Origin: Chryseobacterium nepalense
GTDB lineage: Bacteria; Bacteroidota; Bacteroidia; Flavobacteriales; Weeksellaceae
Assembly: GCF_023195755.1 (NCBI RefSeq)
Contig: NZ_CP096203.1
Location: 1,984,001 to 2,048,000 of the forward strand
Direction of reading: 5' to 3'
DNA length: 64,000 bases
Positions 55,333 to 61,832 of this stretch are shown one piece after another; positions within the stretch are counted from its first letter, which is position 1, and every line of letters starts with the position of its first letter. Position numbers and translations under genes: made by a program. The notes under the pieces are model-generated. The model was not told the origin of the DNA and ran no database searches. It saw nothing but the letters and a program-made list of their open reading frames with translations.

Positions 55333-55353
55333 AATCCCGAAAAAATCGGGATT
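55333..55353 (-). terminator. Terminator of the tRNA array
   Basis: AATCCCGA and TCGGGATT form an 8-bp perfect stem with an A5 loop; the transcript then has a U-rich run. It lies 9 bp beyond tRNA-Thr(GGT). Confidence 0.88.
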
Positions 55354-55361
55354 AGAATCTG

Positions 55362-55433
55362 AGCCAACTACGGGACTTGAACCCGTGACCTCTTCCTTAC
55401 CAAGGAAGCACTCTACCGCTGAGCTAAGTCGGC
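55362..55433 (-). tRNA. trnT: tRNA-Thr (GGT)
   Basis: Acceptor GCCGACT pairs with AGTTGGC; the anticodon arm CTTCC-TTGGTAA-GGAAG gives GGT; T-arm GGGTTCAAGTCCC. Last gene of the array, where tuf would follow in the ancestral arrangement. Confidence 0.95.
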
Positions 55434-55445
55434 AACAATCAAAAA

Positions 55446-55467
55446 AATCACACTAAAAGCGTGATTT
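55446..55467 (-). terminator. Hairpin between tRNA-Gly and tRNA-Thr(GGT)
   Basis: AATCACAC and GCGTGATT pair with one mismatch; followed on the transcript by U7. A degenerate relative lies near 55868-55893 at the same place beside the second tRNA-Gly, so it belongs to the duplicated unit. Confidence 0.6.
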
Positions 55468-55473
55468 TATGAG

Positions 55474-55546
55474 AGCGGAAGACGGGGGTCGAACCCGCGA
55501 CATTCAGCTTGGAAGGCTGACGCTCTACCAACTGAGCTACTTCCGC
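55474..55546 (-). tRNA. trnG: tRNA-Gly (TCC), copy 1
   Basis: Acceptor GCGGAAG/CTTCCGC; anticodon loop CTTCCAA gives TCC; T-arm GCGGG-TTCGACC-CCCGT is canonical with a 7-nt loop. 73 nt without CCA. Confidence 0.95.
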
Positions 55547-55632
55547 AATTTTGTTTCCAAAATTATTGGTAACGCTGTGCAAACTTAAGGAAAATCCTTT
55601 ATTCATGCAACTTTTTTTTCTAATATAAAATG

Positions 55633-55713
55633 TGGGGAGAGCAGGATTCGAACCTACGAAGCCGAAGCAACTGAGTTACAGTCAGTCCCATTTAGCCACT
55701 CTGGAATCTCCCC
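55633..55713 (-). tRNA. trnY: tRNA-Tyr (GTA), copy 1
   Basis: Acceptor GGGGAGA/TCTCCCC; anticodon loop CTGTAAC gives GTA; long variable arm as in class II bacterial tRNA-Tyr; 81 nt. Confidence 0.95.
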
Positions 55714-55732
55714 AGATATTTTATATTAAATG

Positions 55733-55806
55733 AGCCTCCAGAGGGATTCGAACCCACGACCCCGAGATTACAAATCACGTGCTCTGGCCAACTGAGCTAT
55801 GGAGGC
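55733..55806 (-). tRNA. trnT: tRNA-Thr (TGT), copy 1
   Basis: Acceptor GCCTCCA/TGGAGGC; anticodon loop TTTGTAA gives TGT; T-arm GGGTTCGAATCCC. Confidence 0.95.
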
Positions 55807-55898
55807 ATTTAACAAATGGATTGAAAGCTGTGAGAAAAGCTACTCTACATCATTTCAGTAGTTAAAAAAAATCACCCTACAATAAGTGTGATATTCTG

Positions 55899-55970
55899 AG
55901 CGGAAGACGGGGTCGAACCCGCGACATTCAGCTTGGAAGGCTGACGCTCTACCAACTGAGCTACTTCCGC
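55899..55970 (-). tRNA. trnG: tRNA-Gly (TCC), copy 2, one base shorter in the T-arm
   Basis: Identical to copy 1 except that a run of five C (transcript sense, after TTCGA) has become four, so the T-loop is 6 nt or the stem slips. It is 72 nt. It may be a weak or dead tRNA, or the difference may be a homopolymer sequencing error. Confidence 0.8.
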
Positions 55971-56056
55971 AATTTTGTTTCCAAAATTATTGGTAACGCT
56001 GTGCAAACTTAAGGAAAATCCTTTATTCATGCAACTTTTTTTTCTAATATAAAATG

Positions 56057-56137
56057 TGGGGAGAGCAGGATTCGAACCTACGAAGCCGAAGCAACTGAGT
56101 TACAGTCAGTCCCATTTAGCCACTCTGGAATCTCCCC
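56057..56137 (-). tRNA. trnY: tRNA-Tyr (GTA), copy 2
   Basis: Same sequence as copy 1, 424 bp away; anticodon GTA, long variable arm. Confidence 0.95.
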
Positions 56138-56156
56138 AGATATTTTATATTAAATG

Positions 56157-56230
56157 AGCCTCCAGAGGGATTCGAACCCACGACCCCGAGATTACAAATC
56201 ACGTGCTCTGGCCAACTGAGCTATGGAGGC
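56157..56230 (-). tRNA. trnT: tRNA-Thr (TGT), copy 2
   Basis: Same sequence as copy 1, 424 bp away. It is the promoter-proximal gene of the array. Confidence 0.95.
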
Positions 56231-56277
56231 ATTTTATAAAAAAGAATTCAAAAGATCACTGTTCCTTTTTGCGAGTG

Positions 56278-56308
56278 CAAATATAGAACGGATTTTTTGA
56301 ATTCTCAA
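56278..56308 (-). promoter_or_regulatory. Promoter of the tRNA array (TTG-N20-TATATTTG)
   Basis: On the minus strand TTG (56308-56306) and TATATTTGC (56285-56277) are spaced by 20 nt. It is an ideal promoter about 47 nt before the first tRNA. Confidence 0.72.
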
Positions 56309-56339
56309 ATTTTTTAATAATTTTTTTTGACTTTTTTTG

Positions 56340-56630
56340 CTATGCCATTTCCTTTTTCTTGATTAGTAGCTTTTTAGCAGCATCAACGCACAGGTCTAAG
56401 CTTTCTTCAAAACTTGTTGTTGTCTTTTTTACCACGATATCGTCTCCCGGAACCGCTAAAATAATCTCGGCTGTTTTATTGGCCTTATCCGAGTTATTTT
56501 CCACTTTTAAAAACACTTTGCAGTCCTGGATTTTATCATAAAACGTATCCAGCTTGCTTACTTTTTTTTCGATGTGTGACTCTAGTGGTTCGTGTGGAGT
56601 TAAACCAATTGATTGTACTGTGATCTTCAT
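56340..56630 (-). CDS. hpf: Ribosome hibernation-promoting factor, short form
   Basis: The 96-residue product (MKITVQSIGLTPHEPLESHI) fits the short HPF/RaiA domain with AEIILAVPGDDIVVKKTTTS and the basic C-terminal LCVDAAKKLLIKKKEM helix. It binds the 30S decoding region in stationary phase. Its start overlaps the xerC-like stop codon by 4 bp. The order rpsU, xerC-like, hpf, tRNA array is usual for flavobacteria. Confidence 0.92.
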   Translation of the reverse strand: MKITVQSIGLTPHEPLESHIEKKVSKLDTFYDKIQDCKVFLKVENNSDKANKTAEIILAVPGDDIVVKKTTTSFEESLDLCVDAAKKLLIKKKEMA

Positions 56631-57517
56631 AATTCGTCATTTTTTGAGGCTCTTGGGTGAGCCTGATTAAAAACTTTTTTCAATTGTTCGATATTGGCAT
56701 TCGTATAGACTTGAGTACTTGCAAGGCTGGAATGTCCTAATATTTTTTTTACTTTAGAGATCTCTGCCCCATTATCCAAAACGTGTGTAGCAAAGCTGTG
56801 ACGAAGGATGTGAGGACTTCTTTTTTCCTTTGTTGTTATAAGACTAAGGTACTTATTAACCACCAAATAAACAAATTTTTCAGTGAGTTTTTTACCTTTC
56901 CTGTTGACAAAGAAGTATGATTTAAATTCTGTTGCCGGTTTGCGGATTTGTACGTAACTTTTTAAAACCGCTGCCAGATTTTCGGAAATCGGAATAACTC
57001 TTTGCTTGTTTCCTTTCCCGACTATTTTTATTTCGCCGGCGTCTAAGTTTACATTTTCAAAAGTCATACCACAAAGCTCCGACTTACGGATACCGGTTTG
57101 GTAAAGTACTTCCAGAATACATTTTTCGAGAAGATCCTGAACATGTGTAAACACCTGATCACTTAGGTTTTGCATTTCCTGTTCAGACATGGGAATTTGT
57201 TTTTCCGGATAGAACTTCAATGAAGAAATATTTTCGGTAGGAGAAACTTCAATATCACCGATTTTTAAAAGAAAAAGATAAAAACTTCGGAGAGAGGAAA
57301 GCTTTCGGTTGATGCTTCTTTTGGCTATCCTGTTCTCGCTCAATTCAACAATAAAATTCCGGATGATTTTTTTATCGGCTTTGGAAATATCTTCTGAAGC
57401 TTCGGTTTTAAGGTAAAAACGGCAGAAGTCTTCAAGATCTTTTCTGTAACTTGTAATCGTATGAGGCGAATACCTCTTTTCGAGTTCTAAATATTCTAAG
57501 AATTTGTCCAGCATCAT
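56627..57517 (-). CDS. xerC: Tyrosine recombinase XerC-like
   Basis: The 296-residue product has a SAM-like core-binding N-terminus (FLEYLELEKRYSPHTITSYR) and the catalytic set R144 (TGIRKSELCG), K168, H236 and R239 (SPHILRHSFATH), H262 (LGHSSLASTQ) and Y271. It matches the chromosome dimer resolution recombinases that act at dif. It belongs to the housekeeping set beside hpf and rpsU rather than to an element. Confidence 0.93.
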   Translation of the reverse strand: MMLDKFLEYLELEKRYSPHTITSYRKDLEDFCRFYLKTEASEDISKADKKIIRNFIVELSENRIAKRSINRKLSSLRSFYLFLLKIGDIEVSPTENISSLKFYPEKQIPMSEQEMQNLSDQVFTHVQDLLEKCILEVLYQTGIRKSELCGMTFENVNLDAGEIKIVGKGNKQRVIPISENLAAVLKSYVQIRKPATEFKSYFFVNRKGKKLTEKFVYLVVNKYLSLITTKEKRSPHILRHSFATHVLDNGAEISKVKKILGHSSLASTQVYTNANIEQLKKVFNQAHPRASKNDEL

Positions 57518-57535
57518 TAAAGGTATAAAAACAAA

Positions 57536-57573
57536 AATTCACTCTTCAAATATAACTATTTAAAGAGTGAATT
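57536..57573 (-). terminator. Terminator of rpsU with a -7 box in its loop
   Basis: AATTCACTCTT (57536-57546) and AAGAGTGAATT (57563-57573) form a perfect 11-bp stem; the transcript continues with U-rich sequence. The 16-nt loop contains TATATTTG (57554-57547, minus), a possible -7 box for the xerC-hpf unit. Confidence 0.8.
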
Positions 57574-57596
57574 CGTATGCGAATTAAGAAAATTTC

Positions 57597-57794
57597 TTAA
57601 GCCTGCTCTTCTTTGCTAAGCGCTCTTTGTTTGTGAGCAGCTTTCAATCTAGCTTGTCTTAACGTTACAGAAGGCTTGATAAACTGTTGTCTGGCTCTTA
57701 ACTGACGAACCGTCCCTGTTTTATCAAATTTTCTTTTATATTTTTTTAATGCTCTGTCGATGGATTCACCATCTTTAACTGGAATTATTAACAT
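57597..57794 (-). CDS. rpsU: 30S ribosomal protein S21
   Basis: The 65-residue product (MLIIPVKDGESIDRALKKYK, then KFDKTGTVRQLRARQ and a basic tail) is S21. In Bacteroidota S21 is linked to control of the anti-Shine-Dalgarno sequence on the ribosome. It has its own promoter and terminator. Confidence 0.97.
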   Translation of the reverse strand: MLIIPVKDGESIDRALKKYKRKFDKTGTVRQLRARQQFIKPSVTLRQARLKAAHKQRALSKEEQA

Positions 57795-57817
57795 ATTTTA
57801 CATCTCATTTTGGATTG

Positions 57818-57847
57818 CAAAAATACTAATTTTTTATAAATCTGCAA
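57818..57847 (-). promoter_or_regulatory. Promoter of rpsU (TTG-N19-TATTTTTG)
   Basis: On the minus strand TTG (57847-57845) and TATTTTTGC (57825-57817) are spaced by 19 nt; the leader is about 18 nt. Confidence 0.72.
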
Positions 57848-57951
57848 ATTTTTATCCGAATTGTTTGATAATCACTTCTCTTTTAAAGTACCATACGAAT
57901 AGAAAATATTCAAAACCAGAACGATATTTAAATCATATTACAATTATTTAA

Positions 57952-57984
57952 TTGATTTTTGTAAATAAATTTTAATTAAATTTG
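57952..57984 (+). promoter_or_regulatory. Promoter of the T9SS type B surface protein
   Basis: TTG (57952-57954) and TAAATTTGC (57977-57985), spacer 22 nt. The leader to the ATG is about 125 nt and contains a 13-codon open frame starting at 58009 (MTPFSLAIASVKT). Nothing else is seen in the gap 57848-58116. Confidence 0.55.
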
Positions 57985-58116
57985 CCGAAAAAATAAACAT
58001 TAAATAAAATGACCCCTTTTTCTTTAGCAATTGCTTCCGTCAAAACTTAGCTTTTCTCTATTCCTTTATTTATTCAATGATCCTACATATTCACCTTTAA
58101 AACTTGTAACCAGGGT

Positions 58117-61100
58117 ATGATAAAAAGACTACTGTTTTCTTTGCTATCCATCTTTTATATTTCCCTTTCCGCTCAGGAAGATTGTATTTCAGCAATCACC
58201 GTGTGCGGAAATTCCAATATTAATTACACACCTTCCGGGGTCGGAAATGAGTATGAAAATCTCGGCGGATGTTTATCTTCCGGTGAACACCATTCCGTGT
58301 GGTATAAATTTACCATTGCCACCAGCGGAACGCTTACTTTCAACCTTACTCCTACCGGGCCTGTTGATTACGACTGGGCGATTTACGGCCCGAATACAAC
58401 ATGCGGCAGCTTGGGTGCTCCTATAAGATGCAATGCATCCGGAACCCTTGCAAGTACGGGAATGAACATGACCAATACAAACACAACTTCGGGTGGGGGC
58501 AATACTAATCCATATTGTAAATATATGGATGTCAATGCGGGAGAAACATACTATTTATATATAGACAACTGGTCTACTACCGTTTATACGTTCAATCTGA
58601 CCTGGGGCGGAACAGCTACTTTTATATCTCCTTTCAGTTCCGCTAATGCTCCCAATCCTTTTATTGCGCCTGGTGTACCGGGACCAACTCCGAATTCGCC
58701 AAGAGTGATATCAATTTGCGACACTAATACCCCTTTTGATTTCACTACCTTATCTCCCGGAATCATCAATGGAAACACAAACTTTGTTGTAAGCTATTAT
58801 GATAACGCCAATGATGCTGCAACAGGAACCAATCCGATCACGACTCCCACTCCTGCAACAATCGGCACTTTCTATTACTATAACATTAATTATAATAACC
58901 CAAGTAATCCGGCAAGCGGTCTTAATGCCTGCAAACAGACGGGGTCTTTTGTTTTTGAAGCCAGCAATTTAACGGCTTCCATTACTGCTTCATCCATGAC
59001 GTTATGCCCGGGAGGAAATGTTACTTTAACTTCAGGCAGCACCACAGGAAATACATGGTCTACAGGCTCTACAAGCCCTTCCATATTAATTACCACACCC
59101 GGAACCTACACACTGGTAACTACAAATGGCAATTGTACAAGTCCGCCGGCATCCGTAACCATTACAGCCGCTCCGGATCCCAATGTACAGATTAACGGCA
59201 ACCTTTTATTATGCGACACGCCTACACAGCTTACCGCAACTTCCATAGGAATCGGGAACATTTATACATGGTCTACAGGCGCCACCGGAAGCAGCATTTC
59301 AGTAACTACAGCGGGAACCTATACAGTAACGGTTAAAACCCCTGCGAACTGCACCTATCAAAAATCGGTTACGGTTACTCAGGGAATTGTTCCGGTTGTT
59401 CAGAATACAAGTCTTAGTATTTGTTCTGATACTCCAACTGCTACTTTTAATTTAACATCAGCCCAGAACAATATAAGCACCACAGCCGGAGTAACCTTTG
59501 ATTATTACCTTAATCAGGCCGATGCGGTGGCAGGAAATACCAATACCATTACCAATACGACTGCACATGTTTCCGGAAACGCAACAGTGTATGTCCGGGT
59601 AAAATCAAGCACCTGTTCGAAAGTGGCTAACCTGCAATTGATCGTCAACCAAAAACCGGTTGCTGCAATTACCGCTTCTTCCACAGTTATCTGTAATAAC
59701 GGAAACATTACCCTCACCTCCAATTATGCCACCGGAAACACATGGTCAACAGGACAAACTACGCAAAGCATCACGGTAAATGCTCCCGGAGTTTATACTT
59801 TAACCAACAATAACGGATTATGTACGAGTAATACAGCTTCCGTTACCATCAGCAGCAGCCCGAATCCAAATGTTCAAATTACAGGAAACCTAACCTTCTG
59901 TGAAGGAGCTTCAACAGTGCTGACAGCTTCTGCAACCGGAACCGGAAATACCTTTTCTTGGTCCAATGGTACAACAGGAACCACCAATACGGTAACTGCA
60001 TCCGGAACCTATACTGTTACGGTAACCACTTCTTTAGGATGTCAATACCAAAGTTCAGCAACAGTTACAATGGATCCTGCAATTGCGGTAAACATTGCCA
60101 CACCATCTGAAATCAACTGTACCAATACACAGGTTACCCTTAATGCATCCGCTTCAACCTTTCCGCCGGGTTCAACTTTCCTGTGGACAGCAGCCGGCGG
60201 TGGAACGATTGTTTCAGGAACCAACACGTTAACCCCTGCAGTGAATAATGCCGGAACTTATACCCTGAAAATTACCAGCCCGCTAGGTTGTACAAAGCAA
60301 TCTTCAGTAACGGTTGTGAAAAATATTACGCCTCCAACAATTATATTAAATGCTTCATCCATCAATATCTGTAAAGGAGATTCTGTTGTGCTTACCGCAT
60401 CAGGAGCCGCAAGTTATACCTGGACAGGACTTCCGGGCAATGGAAACACGCAAACCGTTTCTCCTATCACTACCACGACATACACGGTAACAGGAATCGG
60501 AAGCAATGGCTGCCCTGCCCAGACTACCACTTCGATTACGATCAATGTTGTTCCTGCGATTTCAGCGTCTTTACCGAATGTTGAAGTATGCCAGGGAGAC
60601 AATGCAATTCTGGATGCCGGCGCCGGACAGAATTATTCTTACAGCTGGAATACCGGAGCCACTACCCAAACCATAAGCACAGCAATTCCCGGAACATATA
60701 CAGTGACCATCAACAACGGATCTTGTTCCAAGGTACTTACTGCCGTGGTTTCTTATATTAAAACTCCTGAAATTACAGGGATCACTTATGAAAATGGCAT
60801 ATTAACCATCAACGTTAAAAACCCGGCCGGCGATCCTCTGGAATATTCTATTGACGGCGGTGTAACGTGGCAGGCCTATAATATTTTCAAGAATGTTTTG
60901 AGAAATACGCAGTATTCCATCAGGGTGAGAAAGAGAGGGATTTTATGTGATAGCCACACGGAATATTATACGTTCTTAATGAACAACACCATTACTCCAA
61001 ACAGCGATGGTATCAACGACAATATCGACTTCAGCGTTATCAGCAAGTTCGGAAATTTCAAAGGAAGTATTTTTGATAAATACGGTAAAGTTGTTTTCGA

Positions 61101-61251
61101 GCTAAGTTCTAAAAATCCGGTATGGAATGGAAAATACGTCGGAATGCCATTACCAACCGACACGTATTGGTACAGCTTATCCTGGACCGACCAGATTACG
61201 AAACAGCCTGTACAATTATCCGGCTGGATCTTATTAAAGAACAGGGAGTAA
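58117..61251 (+). CDS. Large surface protein with T9SS type B sorting domain
   Basis: The 1044-residue product has a signal peptide (to SLSAQ), an N-terminal domain with CISAITVCGN and HHSVWYKFTIATSGTLTFNL (a CUB/PPC-like sandwich), then a tandem series of Ig/PKD-like repeats of about 80 residues. These carry the motif pattern C-x-G-x-x-x-L-T-A followed by YTWSTGATG and GTYTVTVTTS. From about residue 960 it has the gliding-motility type B C-terminus: NTITPNSDGINDNIDFSV, FDKYGKVVFELSS, WNGKYVGMPLPTDTYWYSLS and a final WILLKNRE. Such proteins are exported by T9SS and anchored through the SprF/PorP system; adhesion is the likely role. Confidence 0.92.
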   Translation: MIKRLLFSLLSIFYISLSAQEDCISAITVCGNSNINYTPSGVGNEYENLGGCLSSGEHHSVWYKFTIATSGTLTFNLTPTGPVDYDWAIYGPNTTCGSLGAPIRCNASGTLASTGMNMTNTNTTSGGGNTNPYCKYMDVNAGETYYLYIDNWSTTVYTFNLTWGGTATFISPFSSANAPNPFIAPGVPGPTPNSPRVISICDTNTPFDFTTLSPGIINGNTNFVVSYYDNANDAATGTNPITTPTPATIGTFYYYNINYNNPSNPASGLNACKQTGSFVFEASNLTASITASSMTLCPGGNVTLTSGSTTGNTWSTGSTSPSILITTPGTYTLVTTNGNCTSPPASVTITAAPDPNVQINGNLLLCDTPTQLTATSIGIGNIYTWSTGATGSSISVTTAGTYTVTVKTPANCTYQKSVTVTQGIVPVVQNTSLSICSDTPTATFNLTSAQNNISTTAGVTFDYYLNQADAVAGNTNTITNTTAHVSGNATVYVRVKSSTCSKVANLQLIVNQKPVAAITASSTVICNNGNITLTSNYATGNTWSTGQTTQSITVNAPGVYTLTNNNGLCTSNTASVTISSSPNPNVQITGNLTFCEGASTVLTASATGTGNTFSWSNGTTGTTNTVTASGTYTVTVTTSLGCQYQSSATVTMDPAIAVNIATPSEINCTNTQVTLNASASTFPPGSTFLWTAAGGGTIVSGTNTLTPAVNNAGTYTLKITSPLGCTKQSSVTVVKNITPPTIILNASSINICKGDSVVLTASGAASYTWTGLPGNGNTQTVSPITTTTYTVTGIGSNGCPAQTTTSITINVVPAISASLPNVEVCQGDNAILDAGAGQNYSYSWNTGATTQTISTAIPGTYTVTINNGSCSKVLTAVVSYIKTPEITGITYENGILTINVKNPAGDPLEYSIDGGVTWQAYNIFKNVLRNTQYSIRVRKRGILCDSHTEYYTFLMNNTITPNSDGINDNIDFSVISKFGNFKGSIFDKYGKVVFELSSKNPVWNGKYVGMPLPTDTYWYSLSWTDQITKQPVQLSGWILLKNRE

Positions 61252-61285
61252 CAGCGCTTCTTCAAAAAGATTGGCGTATGTTAAT

Positions 61286-61313
61286 TATATTTGAATAAAA
61301 AGCCTTATTTTTG
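61286..61313 (+). promoter_or_regulatory. Two -7 boxes before ssrA
   Basis: TATATTTG (61286-61293) and TATTTTTGC (61306-61314) precede the mature 5' end at 61328. Neither has a TTG at the standard distance. The nearer box is better placed. Confidence 0.5.
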
Positions 61314-61327
61314 CATACTCTATTCAT

Positions 61328-61726
61328 GGGGTTGACTGGTTTCGACAGCAAGACCAATGGGTAAGTAAGCATGCAGAGAACCGTAGCGCGATCTCTATAA
61401 ACCCTTGCTACACAATTTTAACTGGCAACGAAGAGTTCGCTCTTGCAGCTTAATATCGAAGTATAGTAGATCAAGCGTTTTCCCGAAGACTTTAGTAGGG
61501 AAGCAAGATATTCCACAAATGCTCTGTTCTGCGGCGTTTGATCCTGGGATATAGGAATGCGGAAATAAGGCTTTAGATGCTTCGGCTAAAGCTCGAAAAC
61601 CTCAGAAGATAAGCTGAATGTTGGGTGTCTGCTCTCTGCATTCAGTCGAAAACCAATAGCAGAATAAGCATGTAGAAAGCTTATGTATTGCTTGTTTGGA
61701 CGAGGGTTCGAATCCCTCCAACTCCA
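61328..61726 (+). ncRNA. ssrA: Transfer-messenger RNA (tmRNA)
   Basis: The 5' end GGGGTTGACTGGTTTCGACA and the 3' end GGGTTCGAATCCCTCCAACT with CC-A form the tRNA-like domain; GGGGTTG pairs with CAACTCC. The tag reading frame at 61424-61453 encodes GNEEFALAA followed by TAA, ending in the ALAA degron recognised by ClpXP. CCA is not encoded. It rescues stalled ribosomes with SmpB. Confidence 0.95.
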
Positions 61727-61730
61727 CTTA

Positions 61731-61768
61731 AAGCCCTGTAAATCAGTGATTTGCAGGGCTTTTATTTA
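61731..61768 (+). terminator. Terminator of ssrA
   Basis: AAGCCCTGTAAA and TTTGCAGGGCTT pair at 11 of 12 positions, extended by TCA/TGA to the loop, and are followed by TTTATTT. Confidence 0.9.
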
Positions 61769-61832
61769 GCAATTTCTAAGTATTTTTTGTAAAATCTATG
61801 AGGAGTTAATTGAGATTTTTTTGCTACACAAA

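Larger units (their letters stand above)
55475..56230. repeat. Tandem duplication of the Thr-Tyr-Gly tRNA unit
   Basis: The block 55475-55806 reappears at 55900-56230 with the spacers between tRNAs also unchanged; one indel in tRNA-Gly is the only difference I see. The period is 424-425 bp. The spacers beyond each unit have diverged, so the copies are kept alike by selection, recent duplication or gene conversion. Confidence 0.92.

Noticed and set aside
44845..55353. Composite transposon carrying the efflux genes
   Set aside because: No transposase, no matching terminal repeats at both ends; only short related repeats in the gaps.
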